From: an uncultured Campylobacter sp.
GTDB taxonomy: Bacteria; Campylobacterota; Campylobacteria; Campylobacterales; Campylobacteraceae
Assembly: GCF_937981295.1 (NCBI RefSeq)
Contig: NZ_CALJPC010000095.1
Span: 1 to 64,000, forward strand
Reading direction: 5' to 3'
Length of the DNA stretch: 64,000 bases
Positions within the stretch are counted from its first letter, which is position 1, and each line of letters opens with the position of its first letter. Under the pieces are notes generated by a model. That model saw only the letters and a list, made by a program, of their open reading frames with translations. It had not been told where the DNA came from and ran no database searches. The translations under genes were made by a program, and so were the position numbers. Shown here in pieces: positions 50,823-60,475 of this stretch.

Positions 50823-51386
50823 ATGAATGCGGCTTTGATTTTATTAGTCGTCATAGTTTTGTTAGTTTTGGCGTTAGTGGGCGTTTATAACTCGTTCATC
50901 GCCAAGCGTAACCAGGTGCGAAATATCGCCTCTACCGTTGACACGCAGCTTAAAAAGCGCTACGACCTCATCCCAAATTTAGTTAGCGCCACGCGCGAAT
51001 ATATGAGCCACGAAAACGCCGTGCTAACGCGCGTTAGCGAACTTCGCTCGCAAGCGATCAACGCGGCTTCTAACGCGGATAAATTTAAGCTAAATAGCGA
51101 AATTTCGGCTCTTTTGGGGCAGATCCGCATTGCGGTAGAGGCGTATCCGAACCTCAAGGCTAACGAATCGTTTGCTAAGCTACAAAACGCGTTAGGCGAG
51201 TGCGAGGAGCAGATCAGCGCCGCACGCCGCGCTTATAACGGCGCCGTTACGGTTTATAATAACGCCTGCGAGATGTTTCCGACCAATATCATCGCTAACG
51301 TTTTTAACTTCGCCAAAGCGGAATTTTTCGCCGCTAGCGAGCAAGAAAAGCAAGCTCCGAACGTCTCTGAGCTTTTCAAAAAATAG
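50823..51386 (+). CDS. lemA: LemA family protein
   Basis: A 187-residue protein: one N-terminal membrane helix (about 4–24), then the LemA helical bundle with the signature YNSFIAKRNQVRNIASTVDTQLKKRYDLIPNLV. It should face the periplasm or cytoplasm as a coiled four-helix domain; biochemical function unknown. AAAGGAGAG precedes the start. The coding sequence is unusually rich in GCTAAC/GTTAGC words. Confidence 0.92.
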   Translation: MNAALILLVVIVLLVLALVGVYNSFIAKRNQVRNIASTVDTQLKKRYDLIPNLVSATREYMSHENAVLTRVSELRSQAINAASNADKFKLNSEISALLGQIRIAVEAYPNLKANESFAKLQNALGECEEQISAARRAYNGAVTVYNNACEMFPTNIIANVFNFAKAEFFAASEQEKQAPNVSELFKK

Positions 51387-51642
51387 GCGCGAGACGTATA
51401 AAATTTGCGATGGAATTTTAAAATTTCATCGCAAACGACTCCAAACGCCGTGAGTCTAAATTTATAGTGAATAAAACGGATCACGCGCAAAGAGCGCGTT
51501 CTTAAAAAAGACTTGTCGCGCAGGAGCTCGTTTTAATAAACGGCACGCTGCGAAATTTTAAAAGTCTAAATCTCGCAGTGCAAATTTTAGCCAGCTTGCC
51601 GCCGCTGCTACTTACGCAAGCGGCAGCAAAAGTAATGCTGCG

Positions 51643-52116
51643 TTAGTCGTGAGTAATTTTGCAAATTTGCGCTTCGGTTGCGACTGCAAGGTCCTTCGGC
51701 GCAAGAGCGATTTGTTTTCCGCGCACGCCTGCGCTAACGTAAATTTTCTCCTGCGTTAGCGCTTTTTCATCGATGAAGGTGCGGAAGTGTTTTTTCATCC
51801 CAAGCGGCGAGCAGCCGCCCCTGATGTAGCCCGTGACCTTTTGTAAATCCTTCAAATCCATCAGCTCGCAACGCTTCGCGCCGCAAATGTGCGCGAGCGC
51901 CTTGAGATCGAGATTTAGATCGCCTTGCAGGCAGGCTACGACATATTCGTGATCCGCCGTGCAAACTATCGTTTTATAGACCCGCTCGATCGGCTCGCTC
52001 ACGCTGTTTGCCACGTGTACCGCATCTAAATTTAAAGGATCAACCGCGTATTCTTTAATCTCATAAGGGATTTTCAGACCGTCCAGTACGCGTGCGGCGT
52101 TTGTTTTTGAGCTCAT
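51643..52116 (-). CDS. ybaK: YbaK/EbsC-type Cys-tRNA(Pro) deacylase
   Basis: A 157-residue editing protein that clears Cys (or Ala) wrongly attached to tRNA-Pro. YbaK-type landmarks: YKTIVCTADHEYVVACLQGDLNLDLKAL, the catalytic-lysine area and GYIRGGCSPLGMKKHFRTFIDE, with the GxxxGG…P motif. It precedes the next gene region without overlap; ribosome site AAGAGGCG. Confidence 0.92.
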   Translation of the reverse strand: MSSKTNAARVLDGLKIPYEIKEYAVDPLNLDAVHVANSVSEPIERVYKTIVCTADHEYVVACLQGDLNLDLKALAHICGAKRCELMDLKDLQKVTGYIRGGCSPLGMKKHFRTFIDEKALTQEKIYVSAGVRGKQIALAPKDLAVATEAQICKITHD

Positions 52117-52135
52117 TTCGCCTCTTTTCTTAAAT

Positions 52136-52906
52136 TTAATAGCGGATTTTGTTTTCTTTCAAAAAATCACGCAGGTCTTCGTATTCGCCCTGATCAAAAT
52201 AGCGCCATTTGCCAGGCTTTAGCGTTCCAAGCGTCATTCTGCCGAATGCCGTGCGCTTAAGCTCCACGACATCCAGATCGAAATAGCCGAAAAATCTACG
52301 CAGCTCGCGGTTTTGACCCTCGTTAATGATCGCTTTTATTTTCGTATAACCGCCGCTGCTAGGCATTATGCGGTAGCCCAAAAAGGGTTTAAACTCCATC
52401 GATTTGATCTTGCTTTTAGCGTGCGCGCCTTTGCTCGCATCTGCGGCGAAAAAGCCCTCGCGGATCGACGTTACGACCTCGTCCTTCACCTCGCCTTTTA
52501 CCTTTAGATAGTACTCTCGCTCGATGTCGCTGTTCATCAGCGCCGTAGCGATCGCCGGCGCATCGGTCAGCAGCAAAAGCCCCTCGCTTGCAAAATCCAA
52601 ACGCCCCACGCTAACAAATCTGCTAAACCCCTCCGGCAAGCTATCGTAAATCGTCCGCCTGCCGCGATCGTCCTTTTTAGTAACTAACTCGCCTTTGCGT
52701 TTGTTATAAACGATCATCGTAAATTCCGTCTTGGGCTTGATAGGGCGCGAGCCGATGCGGATCTTCTCCTCGCCGCTAACTTCTATAAAATCGCTAACGA
52801 CGCGGCCGTTAATACTAACCTTGCCCTGCTTGATCAGCTCGTCCGCCTCACGGCGCGAGTAGCCGGTGTTGTGGGAGATAAATTTATTCAGACGCATCTT
52901 TTGCAT
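52136..52906 (-). CDS. RsuA/RluB-family rRNA pseudouridine synthase
   Basis: A 256-residue enzyme with an N-terminal S4 domain (MRLNKFISHNTGYSRREADELIKQGKVSING) and the catalytic motif GRLDFASEGLLLLTD, whose Asp attacks the uridine, followed by NEGQNRELRRFFGYF. Most like the 23S RluB branch; a 16S RsuA role is less likely but open. Its ATG overlaps the kpsF stop (TAATG); a second ATG three codons in is an alternative start. Confidence 0.9.
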   Translation of the reverse strand: MQKMRLNKFISHNTGYSRREADELIKQGKVSINGRVVSDFIEVSGEEKIRIGSRPIKPKTEFTMIVYNKRKGELVTKKDDRGRRTIYDSLPEGFSRFVSVGRLDFASEGLLLLTDAPAIATALMNSDIEREYYLKVKGEVKDEVVTSIREGFFAADASKGAHAKSKIKSMEFKPFLGYRIMPSSGGYTKIKAIINEGQNRELRRFFGYFDLDVVELKRTAFGRMTLGTLKPGKWRYFDQGEYEDLRDFLKENKIRY

Positions 52907-53868
52907 TATTTTAGCCCCAGACTCGTTAGATCATGGATATGCAAGATCCCCGCGGGCACGCCGTTTTCGACCACGGGCAGGACTTGAATTTTAAATTGCT
53001 CGATCAAATTTAGCGCGTCTATGGCTAACATATTTTTATCGTCCAGCATTTTAGGATTTTTGGTGGCATATTTTAGCGCGCCGTCATTGATGTCAAAATC
53101 CTCTCGCATCAGCGCGCGGCGCAGATCGCCGTCGCTTAAGATCGCCTCGAGCGTACCCTTTTCGTTCACCAACAAAACGGTGCCGAGCTTTCCGTGAGTC
53201 ATAACGTCGATGGCTTGTTTTAGACTGGCGTTACGCTTTGCAACTGGCAAATTTTTGCTTTGCATTACGTCTTTTACTTTGACGAAGAGTCGCTTGCCGA
53301 GGCTGCCGCCTGGGTGAAAATTTGCAAAATCCTCCTTACCGAATCTACGCTGCCTCATCAAACAGATCGCTAACGCGTCGCCCAAACCGAGCGTTAGCGT
53401 CGTAGAAACCGTAGGCGCGGCGCCAAGCGGACAGGCCTCTTTGACAATGTTAAGGCTTATGAACTCATCACAAACCTTGCCGAGCGAGCTGTTTTTATCG
53501 CGTGCCATCGCGATGATCTTTACGCCGAAGCGTTTGAGGTGTGGCAGAATTCTAACCAGCTCCTCGCTCTCGCCGCTAAAGCTAATCGCAAGCACCATAT
53601 CGTCCTTGCCAATCATACCCAGATCGCCGTGTAGCGCCTCGGTAGGGTGGACAAAAAACGACGGCGTGCCGGTGCTGGCAAGCGTCGCGGCGATCTTAAC
53701 GCCTATGTGACCGCTCTTGCCCACGCCGGTGACGATCACCTTGCCCTTGCAAGCAAGGATCAAATTTGCGGCCCGCTCGATCTCTTCGCCGATAAGATCC
53801 GCATGCCGCAAAAGCTCCGCTCCTTCGAGCCTTAGCACCTCTCGTGCCGTATCTAAAATTTCACTCAT
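52906..53868 (-). CDS. kpsF: Arabinose-5-phosphate isomerase (KpsF/KdsD)
   Basis: A 320-residue enzyme converting ribulose-5-phosphate to arabinose-5-phosphate for Kdo and capsule. The SIS domain (about 35–180) has VTGVGKSGHIGVKIAATLASTGTPSFFVHPTEALHGDLGM; two CBS domains follow (VKDVMQSKNLP, ILSDGDLRRAL, ILHIHDLT). Full length. Translationally coupled to the pseudouridine synthase behind it. Confidence 0.95.
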   Translation of the reverse strand: MSEILDTAREVLRLEGAELLRHADLIGEEIERAANLILACKGKVIVTGVGKSGHIGVKIAATLASTGTPSFFVHPTEALHGDLGMIGKDDMVLAISFSGESEELVRILPHLKRFGVKIIAMARDKNSSLGKVCDEFISLNIVKEACPLGAAPTVSTTLTLGLGDALAICLMRQRRFGKEDFANFHPGGSLGKRLFVKVKDVMQSKNLPVAKRNASLKQAIDVMTHGKLGTVLLVNEKGTLEAILSDGDLRRALMREDFDINDGALKYATKNPKMLDDKNMLAIDALNLIEQFKIQVLPVVENGVPAGILHIHDLTSLGLK

Positions 53869-54207
53869 TCAACCTTCTTTTTAAAATTTGCTTTCATTTT
53901 GCGCCTCTTTACGCCGCGCCTAAATTTACGCTAGCTGAAATTTCGCGCCTTTAAAATTTACGCCGCAAAATTCTAATCACAAAATCACGCGCCCCCTTAC
54001 CTACTCGCCGCGGGCTTGCTAGACACACTTTAAATTTTACTTTACGCCAAAATTTTGCGTTCAAATTTTACTAACCGCTTTAAAATTTTCACGCCGTAAA
54101 ACTCGCTTTCATCGCAAAATTTCAGACCCGAGCGCTAACCGGCGCCATCAAAATTTCACTCGCCCGCCGCAGATCAAAGTCTCTTTGCGCGCTAAATTTA
54201 GCCGCGC
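53869..54207. other. Noncoding spacer
   Basis: About 340 bases of AAATTT-rich sequence between same-strand genes; no gene, hairpin or promoter stands out beyond background. Confidence 0.5.
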
Positions 54208-56448
54208 TTACATCAAATAAATTACCGGTACAATAGTCGGATATTTTTTGATCTTTCTAAAGATGTGCTTTCGCACGGCCTGGCGGATCTTGCCCTCCAG
54301 CGCCCAGTGATCGAGCAAAATTTCATCTTTTAAATTTGCTAAAAACTGCTCGATGATGCCCTGCATCTCCTTGGTAAAGTGCGCCGTTTGATTATCGGCG
54401 ACGAGCCCGTAGGTGATGACGCGCGTCTGGATGAGCCTCTTTTCGTTTTTGTCGATCTGCGCGATGATTACCGCGACGCCCGCATCGGCTAAATTTTGGC
54501 GGTGCTTGACGATCTCATCAGAGATCTGCTTGTTGATCTGATTATCGATAAAAACCTTGCCCGTCTTGACGGTCTTGACGCGCTTTAGATATTTTTCGCA
54601 AACCTCCATCTGATCGCCGTCGTTCATCAGATAGATATTTTTCTCCTCGATGCCGCACTCCATCGCGGTCTCTTTGTGCTTTACGATGTGATTATACTCG
54701 CCGTGCACGGGTAGGAAAAATTTTGGCTTTATCAAGCGCAGCATGAGTTTTTGCTCCTCGATCGAGGCGTGCCCGCTTACGTGTATCTCGCTGAAGTCCT
54801 GATACGCGACCTTTGCGCCGCTTTTTAGCAGGTAGTTAAGCACAGTTGAGACGCTGCTTTCGTTGCCGGGGATTGCTTTGGCGCTGATGATTACCTGATC
54901 GGTGGATTTGATTTTAATGTATTTGTGCTCGTCCGTCGCCATGCGGTACAGCGCGCTCATCGTCTCGCCCTGCGAGCCAGTAGTAACGATTAAAACCTCA
55001 TTATCAGGATATTTTGAGACCTGATCGGCATCGACGAAGATTTTTTTGTCTAAATTTACGTAGCCAAGCTCCATCGCGGTAAATAAATTTCGCTCCATGC
55101 TTCGTCCGATGACGCAGACCTTGCGGCCGTATTTTACGCCGCGCTCTATAGCCTGATAGACGCGGTGGATGTTTGAGCTAAAGGTGCTCATTATCACGCG
55201 CCCCTTACAGCTCGAAAATATCGTATCAAAGGTCTTGCCTACCGAGCTTTCGGACTTCGTGATCCCCCCTTTGTGCGAGTTTGTGCTATCGCTCATCAAA
55301 AGTATGACGCCCTGATCGCCGTAATGCGCCAGACGGTTCAGATCGGTCGGATAGCCGTCGATCGGCGTGTGATCAATCTTAAAATCGCCCGTATGGATGA
55401 TAGTGCCCGCCTTCGTCGTGATCGCAAGCGCGCTTGCATCGATAATCGAGTGAGTTATATGGATAAACTCGACCTCGAAATCGCCGATCTGATAGAGCTG
55501 GCGCTTCTGCACGGGGCGGAAGTAGCTGCGCTCGGCTTTAAGGCCGTGCTCTTCAAATTTATTACTTATCATCCCCAAAGGAAGCGGCGTAGCGTAGATC
55601 GGAAATTGAAATTCTTTGAAAAAATATGGCATCGCGCCGATGTGGTCCTCGTGCGCGTGGGTGATGAGGATGCCTTTGATCTTATTTTTTATCCTGCGGA
55701 CATAATCGAAATCAGGGATCAAAATATCCACTCCGAGCATGCTCTCCTCGGGAAAGCTCATGCCTACGTCGACGATGATCGCGCTCGTGTTGGTCTCAAA
55801 CACGGTCATATTTGCGCCGATCTCGCCTAGCCCTCCAAGCGGCGTGATGCGTATCGTCTCATCGCTGCGATTCGCGTTTTTAAGCGGATGCAGGCGCTCC
55901 TCGTGGATCAGCTTGTTTTGTGCGATCGCATCATCCATCGCCTTCTGCCACGGCTCATTGCCGGTAAGGCTCTTTGGCATATTTGAGCGCTTTTTGTGCT
56001 TTTTCTTTTTCTGCGAGTCTGAAGAGTTCGTATCGTCTGAGGCGCTAGAATTTGCGCCTTTTGCGCTGCTGCTATTTGATTTTGCACGACCGTCGCGGTT
56101 TAAATTTGAACCGCCCGCGCCGTTTTCGTTGTTTTTTGGGTATGCGCCGCCGAAATGCGCACCGCTCGCGCCGTTTGAATGCGCGGCGTTTGAACCGCCG
56201 TTTGACGAACTACCCGAAGAATTTGATCCGTTGCGAGAGCCATTTTTTGAACCCTGTGAAGGAGCGGAATTTTGCCCGTTTTTTGCGCCTTTGTTTTTGC
56301 GAGAGCCGTTTTCATGCTCGCCGCCGAATTCCGCGCCGCCCGCAGAGCCCTCACTCGCGATAGATTTTTTTAGATTTTCCTTGCGTTTTTTGTAGCGATT
56401 GCTTTTTTTGAGTCGTTCGACGCCGTTTTCATTTCTGTTTTCTTCCAT
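54208..56448 (-). CDS. rnj: Ribonuclease J
   Basis: A 746-residue metallo-beta-lactamase/beta-CASP RNase working as endo- and 5'-exonuclease in mRNA and rRNA processing. The metal motif HAHEDH is at 264–269; beta-CASP motifs (MSDSTNSHKGG, STFSSNIHRVYQAIE, TTGSQGETMSAL, HVSGHAS, PVHGEYNH) follow in order. The first ~195 residues are a Lys/Asn/Ser/Gly-rich disordered tail, like the N-terminal extension of Helicobacter RNase J. The start overlaps the end of rsmA by 20 bases. Confidence 0.95.
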   Translation of the reverse strand: MEENRNENGVERLKKSNRYKKRKENLKKSIASEGSAGGAEFGGEHENGSRKNKGAKNGQNSAPSQGSKNGSRNGSNSSGSSSNGGSNAAHSNGASGAHFGGAYPKNNENGAGGSNLNRDGRAKSNSSSAKGANSSASDDTNSSDSQKKKKHKKRSNMPKSLTGNEPWQKAMDDAIAQNKLIHEERLHPLKNANRSDETIRITPLGGLGEIGANMTVFETNTSAIIVDVGMSFPEESMLGVDILIPDFDYVRRIKNKIKGILITHAHEDHIGAMPYFFKEFQFPIYATPLPLGMISNKFEEHGLKAERSYFRPVQKRQLYQIGDFEVEFIHITHSIIDASALAITTKAGTIIHTGDFKIDHTPIDGYPTDLNRLAHYGDQGVILLMSDSTNSHKGGITKSESSVGKTFDTIFSSCKGRVIMSTFSSNIHRVYQAIERGVKYGRKVCVIGRSMERNLFTAMELGYVNLDKKIFVDADQVSKYPDNEVLIVTTGSQGETMSALYRMATDEHKYIKIKSTDQVIISAKAIPGNESSVSTVLNYLLKSGAKVAYQDFSEIHVSGHASIEEQKLMLRLIKPKFFLPVHGEYNHIVKHKETAMECGIEEKNIYLMNDGDQMEVCEKYLKRVKTVKTGKVFIDNQINKQISDEIVKHRQNLADAGVAVIIAQIDKNEKRLIQTRVITYGLVADNQTAHFTKEMQGIIEQFLANLKDEILLDHWALEGKIRQAVRKHIFRKIKKYPTIVPVIYLM

Positions 56449-57289
56449 CTTTTACCTTTAAATTTTTAAAAATTTCTAAAAAAAGGGTGGAATTTAACTC
56501 GTGCGCCCGAACCGTAGACGGAATTTTCAAATTTAAAAAGATCTCTTCGGCTAAGCCTCTATCAAATTTTGCACTTAAATTTTTAATAAGCGTCTTTCGC
56601 GGCGCGCTGAAAGATACGCGCAAAAAGCTTTTAAATTTCTCGTGTTCATCGAGACTTTGGAGCTGAGCGCAACTTTTTACGCCGAGGCTATCTGCGTTTA
56701 TCTCGGCACCGGGCTTGAAATTTTTGCCCTTTACGAGCCTGATCACCGACGAAGTTACCTTCGGCGCAGGCTCGAAGCAGCCAGGCTCAACGTCGAATAG
56801 AAGCTCGCAACCGCCAGCGAGATCGGCTAGGATCGAAAGAGCGCTAAAATCGCTCTGCCCGGCTCTAGCGCAGAATTTTAAAGCGACCTCCTTTTGGATC
56901 ATCACCAAAAATCCGCTGCACAACTCATCGTCGATCGCCTGCAAAATCATCTTTGTAGCGATGTAGTAGGGCAAATTTGCGACCAAAAAATATTCGCCGC
57001 AGCCAAGACCCCGCTGCTGCCAAATCCGCAAAGCATCGCCCAAAACGAGCTCAAGCTCGCCGCTAGCGATCTGCTGTGCAAATTTAGCGCTTAAAATTTG
57101 ATATAAATCTTCATCTATCTCGAAACTCTTTAATCTGTAAAATTCCAAAAGCTTGCGAGTTAAATCACCTAAGCCAGCCCCGATCTCAACGACATTCTGT
57201 ACGCTCTCGGGGATCGCTTGGATGATCTTGCTTAAAACGGCTTCGTCTTTTAAAAAATTTTGCCCGAACTCTTTTTTCGCCCTAATCAT
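56429..57289 (-). CDS. rsmA: 16S rRNA dimethyladenosine transferase
   Basis: A 286-residue KsgA enzyme that dimethylates two adenines near the 3' end of 16S rRNA. The order is FGQNFLKDEAVL, SAM loop VEIGAGLGDLTRKLL, catalytic NLPYYIATKM and the C-terminal helical domain. Start at the ATG 57289; a TTG one codon earlier is possible. The rsmA–rnj pair is conserved in Campylobacter and overlaps here. Confidence 0.95.
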   Translation of the reverse strand: MIRAKKEFGQNFLKDEAVLSKIIQAIPESVQNVVEIGAGLGDLTRKLLEFYRLKSFEIDEDLYQILSAKFAQQIASGELELVLGDALRIWQQRGLGCGEYFLVANLPYYIATKMILQAIDDELCSGFLVMIQKEVALKFCARAGQSDFSALSILADLAGGCELLFDVEPGCFEPAPKVTSSVIRLVKGKNFKPGAEINADSLGVKSCAQLQSLDEHEKFKSFLRVSFSAPRKTLIKNLSAKFDRGLAEEIFLNLKIPSTVRAHELNSTLFLEIFKNLKVKDGRKQK

Positions 57290-57379
57290 CAAGGAAGCTT
57301 AGCCAAATTTTACTTATAAAGTCATTATATTAAGTAAAATTTGGCTAAAATTATAAAATTTAACCCAAGAAAGGTCGCC

Positions 57380-58234
57380 GTGAACAAGTTTGCAAAGCGG
57401 ATCATCCCGTGCCTCGACGTCAAAGACGGACGCGTGGTAAAGGGCGTAAATTTCGTAGGTCTAGTGGATGCGGGCGATCCGGTCGAGATAGCCAAACGCT
57501 ACAACGAGGAGGGTGCGGACGAGCTGTGCTTCCTCGATATCACGGCGTCGCATCTGGGGCGCGATACGATCGTGGACGTCGTGGAGCGGGTCGCTCGCGA
57601 GCTTTTTATCCCGCTGACCGTGGGCGGCGGCATCCGCACGATCGACGATATCTCGCGCCTGCTAAACGTCGGCTGCGATAAAATCAGCCTCAACTCTGCC
57701 GCGATAAAAAATCCTGATTTGATAGACGAGGCGGCGAATAAATTCGGCTCGCAGTGCGTCGTCGTCGCGATCGACGCAAAACGAAATTCGAGTGAAATTT
57801 CGCGCGGCGATTTACGCGACGCAACGCAGAATTTGAGCAGAATTTCAAGCGATTCGCAGGATGAAATTTTGACTGGGAACGGCGAGCTTTGCGGCTACAG
57901 CGTTTTTATAAACGGCGGTAGGCTGGATACCGGCAGGGATGCGCTTGCTTGGGCGAAAGAGGCACAGGAGCGCGGTGCGGGAGAAATTTTACTCACGTCG
58001 ATGGACTGTGACGGCGTCAAAAACGGCTTTGAGCTAAATTTGACGCGGATTTTCAGCGCGCTTGACATCCCCGTCATCGCAAGCGGCGGAGCAGGCAAGA
58101 TGGAGCACTTTAAAGACGCGTTTTTGGCGGGTGTGGACGCATGCCTGGCGGCATCGATTTTTCACTTCAGAGAAATCGAAATCAAGGCACTAAAAGCGTA
58201 TTTGCGAGAACAAAATATTGAAGTGAGACTGTAA
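57380..58234 (+). CDS. hisF: Imidazole glycerol phosphate synthase, cyclase subunit
   Basis: A 284-residue TIM barrel that with HisH forms imidazole glycerol phosphate in histidine synthesis. The catalytic aspartates are Asp13 (IIPCLDVKDGRVVKG) and Asp132 (VVVAIDAKR). Phosphate loops VGGGIRT and ASGGAG are intact. About 37 extra residues (136–172, SSEISRGDLRDATQNL…) sit between Asp132 and the FINGGR strand, where other HisF have a short loop. Start is GTG with AAGAAAGG upstream. Confidence 0.93.
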   Translation: MNKFAKRIIPCLDVKDGRVVKGVNFVGLVDAGDPVEIAKRYNEEGADELCFLDITASHLGRDTIVDVVERVARELFIPLTVGGGIRTIDDISRLLNVGCDKISLNSAAIKNPDLIDEAANKFGSQCVVVAIDAKRNSSEISRGDLRDATQNLSRISSDSQDEILTGNGELCGYSVFINGGRLDTGRDALAWAKEAQERGAGEILLTSMDCDGVKNGFELNLTRIFSALDIPVIASGGAGKMEHFKDAFLAGVDACLAASIFHFREIEIKALKAYLREQNIEVRL

Positions 58235-58587
58235 ATTTAGTCAGGTTTATACCGTGGGGTTGAAACTTAGCCGCCAAAGCGACTAAACAATTAATTTTAT
58301 TTCAGCCCTTCGTTATCTTGCAAGTTTTTTGACAAGTATTATTTTGCTTAGATAAAATTTATTCGTTTTAGCTAAATCATAAGCTTTTTTAAATACTTTT
58401 CCATCTTCTACCCGCCACCTGCGCTACTACGATTACGGAAGGTAAGAGTACAGTTCTCATAGATATTTGCTTAAATTGATTTTAATTTTATCAGATAATT
58501 TACCACGATAAAATTTCAAAATTTAGCTTTAAATTTATCGTCATTTTGCTATGATTAGTGAAAAATAATGAAAGCGTGAATGCGTAA
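58235..58587. other. Spacer with an orphan promoter-like sequence
   Basis: About 350 bases. TTGACA (58329–58334), 18 bases and TAAAAT (58353–58358) form a promoter-like pair more than 200 bases before the next ATG. No gene is evident in between. Confidence 0.45.
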
Positions 58588-59133
58588 ATGATAATCTCTG
58601 CCGGACGAAATGAAATTTTTGATTTTGCCCTGCCTATGGGTGTAGGGCTAGTGGATATGAGTATAAATTTGACTAAATTTTTATGCGAAAATAGGCAAAG
58701 CTTGCCGAGTGAAATCATTTTCGTGGGTTCTGCAGGGCTATATAAAGAAGGTAAAATTCTAAAAATTTATGAAAGCAGATCGGCTGCAAACTGTGAGATA
58801 TCGGCGCTTTATGAACTTTCATACTCTCCAATTAACTATGAAATTCTAGCTAGGGATTCTGCCGATGTTTCATATGAAACAATAACTAATAGCTCAAATT
58901 TTATCACGACCGATAAAGAATCCGCGCTAAAATTCTTTGAGCGAGGTTATTTTTTAGAAAATATGGAATTTTTTGCGGTTCTTAAGGTAGCTCAAAAATT
59001 TCAAATCCCTGCTTGCGGAATTTTTTGTGCAACGAATTTTTGCGATTCAAATGCTCACACGGATTTTTTAAAAAATCACGCCACTGCAAAAGAAAATTTA
59101 ACTAAATATCTAAAAACCAAGGCATTAATTTGA
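58588..59133 (+). CDS. Purine-nucleoside-phosphorylase-like protein
   Basis: A 181-residue protein resembling a shortened nucleoside phosphorylase/MTAN fold: FALPMGVGLVDMSINL near the start, EIIFVGSAGLYKEG as the glycine-rich phosphate-site strand, and ILARDSADVSYETI. Usual enzymes are about 230 residues, and the catalytic Asp region is not clear, so activity is uncertain. A gene at this place directly before rlmN is typical of Campylobacter. Its stop overlaps the rlmN start. Confidence 0.65.
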   Translation: MIISAGRNEIFDFALPMGVGLVDMSINLTKFLCENRQSLPSEIIFVGSAGLYKEGKILKIYESRSAANCEISALYELSYSPINYEILARDSADVSYETITNSSNFITTDKESALKFFERGYFLENMEFFAVLKVAQKFQIPACGIFCATNFCDSNAHTDFLKNHATAKENLTKYLKTKALI

Positions 59134-60239
59134 AAAATATCTTTGATTTTACGATGAAAGAGCTTGAAAATTTCGTTGAACCAAAATTTAGAGCCAAGCA
59201 AATTTACGAATGGATTTACAAAAAGAACGTGGATGACTTTGCACAAATGCTAAACCTACCAAAAGAGATCCGTCAAGGTTTAGCTCAAAATTTTTATTTA
59301 GACCCGCTTAAATGTATCAGATCCGAAATAAGTAGCGATGGCAGTATCAAATACCTTTTCGCTCTCAAAGATGGCAAGACGATAGAAAGTGTCCTGCTGC
59401 CGATGAAGGATGAGCTGCGAGATGAAAACGAAAAAATTATAAGACACGCGCGCTACTCAATCTGCGTAAGTTCGCAAGTGGGTTGCAAAATTGGCTGTAG
59501 CTTCTGTCTGACAGCAAAAGGTGGCTTCGTACGAAATTTAACTCCAGGCGAAATCGTAGCTCAAATTTGGCTCATCAAGAAAATGAACACGATCCCGTAC
59601 GAGCGCCGCGTCAATGTCGTATATATGGGGATGGGCGAACCGCTTAATAACCTAGACAACGTTGCCAAAGCCGTGCGAATTTTAAAAGAAAACGACGGAC
59701 TCGCCATAGCGCCGCGTCGACAAACGATAAGTACGAGCGGACTTTCTACGCAGATAAAAAAGCTTGGCGAAATGGATCTTGGCGTGCTACTCGCGATCTC
59801 GCTGCATGCAGTGGATGACGAACTGCGTGAAAAACTAATGCCAATAAATCGCGCCTACAATATCGCATCGATCATGCAGGCGGTGCGCGAGTTCCCAATC
59901 GATCTGCGAAAGCGCGTAATGTTTGAATACCTCATGATCGATGGGGTAAATGACCGCTCAAGCGATGCTAAAACGCTAGTGAAACTTCTGCACGGCATCC
60001 GCGCAAAAGTAAATCTGATCTATTTTAATCCGCACGAAGGCTCGAGCTTTGGCAGACCAAGCCCCGAAAATATGGTGAAATTTCAAGACTATCTATGCGC
60101 GCACGGCATTACTTGCACGATCCGCCAGAGCAAGGGGCTAGATATCAGTGCGGCGTGCGGACAACTCAAACAAAGAAACGAGCAGGGTAAAATTTTAGAT
60201 CAAAATGGCGCCAATATGAATAAAATTTTAAAAAAATAG
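59130..60239 (+). CDS. rlmN: Dual-specificity RNA methyltransferase RlmN
   Basis: A 369-residue radical SAM enzyme that methylates C2 of adenosine in 23S rRNA (2503) and certain tRNAs. The cluster motif CxxxCxxC appears as CKIGCSFC; GEPLNNLDNV, SLHAVDDELREKLMP and the C-terminal methyl-carrying Cys region (ISAACGQL) are present. The start is TTG overlapping the previous stop (TTGA). Confidence 0.96.
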   Translation: MKNIFDFTMKELENFVEPKFRAKQIYEWIYKKNVDDFAQMLNLPKEIRQGLAQNFYLDPLKCIRSEISSDGSIKYLFALKDGKTIESVLLPMKDELRDENEKIIRHARYSICVSSQVGCKIGCSFCLTAKGGFVRNLTPGEIVAQIWLIKKMNTIPYERRVNVVYMGMGEPLNNLDNVAKAVRILKENDGLAIAPRRQTISTSGLSTQIKKLGEMDLGVLLAISLHAVDDELREKLMPINRAYNIASIMQAVREFPIDLRKRVMFEYLMIDGVNDRSSDAKTLVKLLHGIRAKVNLIYFNPHEGSSFGRPSPENMVKFQDYLCAHGITCTIRQSKGLDISAACGQLKQRNEQGKILDQNGANMNKILKK

Positions 60240-60247
60240 AAAAAAAT

Positions 60248-60475
60248 TTGATATTTCTAGATCACAAGGCAAATCGGCAAAAAATTTATAACGAAGTAGC
60301 AATGGACGCACAAAAGATAATGGATGAGATCGGCGTTTTCTTGGACAGATCGCTGCTTAAAAAATCCAAGATTACAAAGGTGGAAATTATCCGCTTTATC
60401 AAGGCAAAATGGGCGGAGGCGGACGATGAGAAATACCGCATCTACGCCTCATACATCTATCGGCGCGCATGGTGA
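60248..60475 (+). CDS. Small hypothetical protein
   Basis: A 75-residue, charged, helical protein (KIYNEVAMDAQKIMDEIGVFLDRSLLKKSKITKVEIIRFIKAKW). Start would be TTG at 60248, eight bases after rlmN; a later ATG at 60302 (MDAQKIMD) is possible. Its stop overlaps the ATG of the next ORF. No family recognised; it may belong functionally with the broken gene behind it. Confidence 0.5.
   Translation: MIFLDHKANRQKIYNEVAMDAQKIMDEIGVFLDRSLLKKSKITKVEIIRFIKAKWAEADDEKYRIYASYIYRRAW

Noticed and set aside
55739..56395. 218-codon ORF antisense to the RNase J tail
   Set aside because: Phe/Pro-rich mirror of the low-complexity Ser/Asn/Gly coding strand; no ribosome site.
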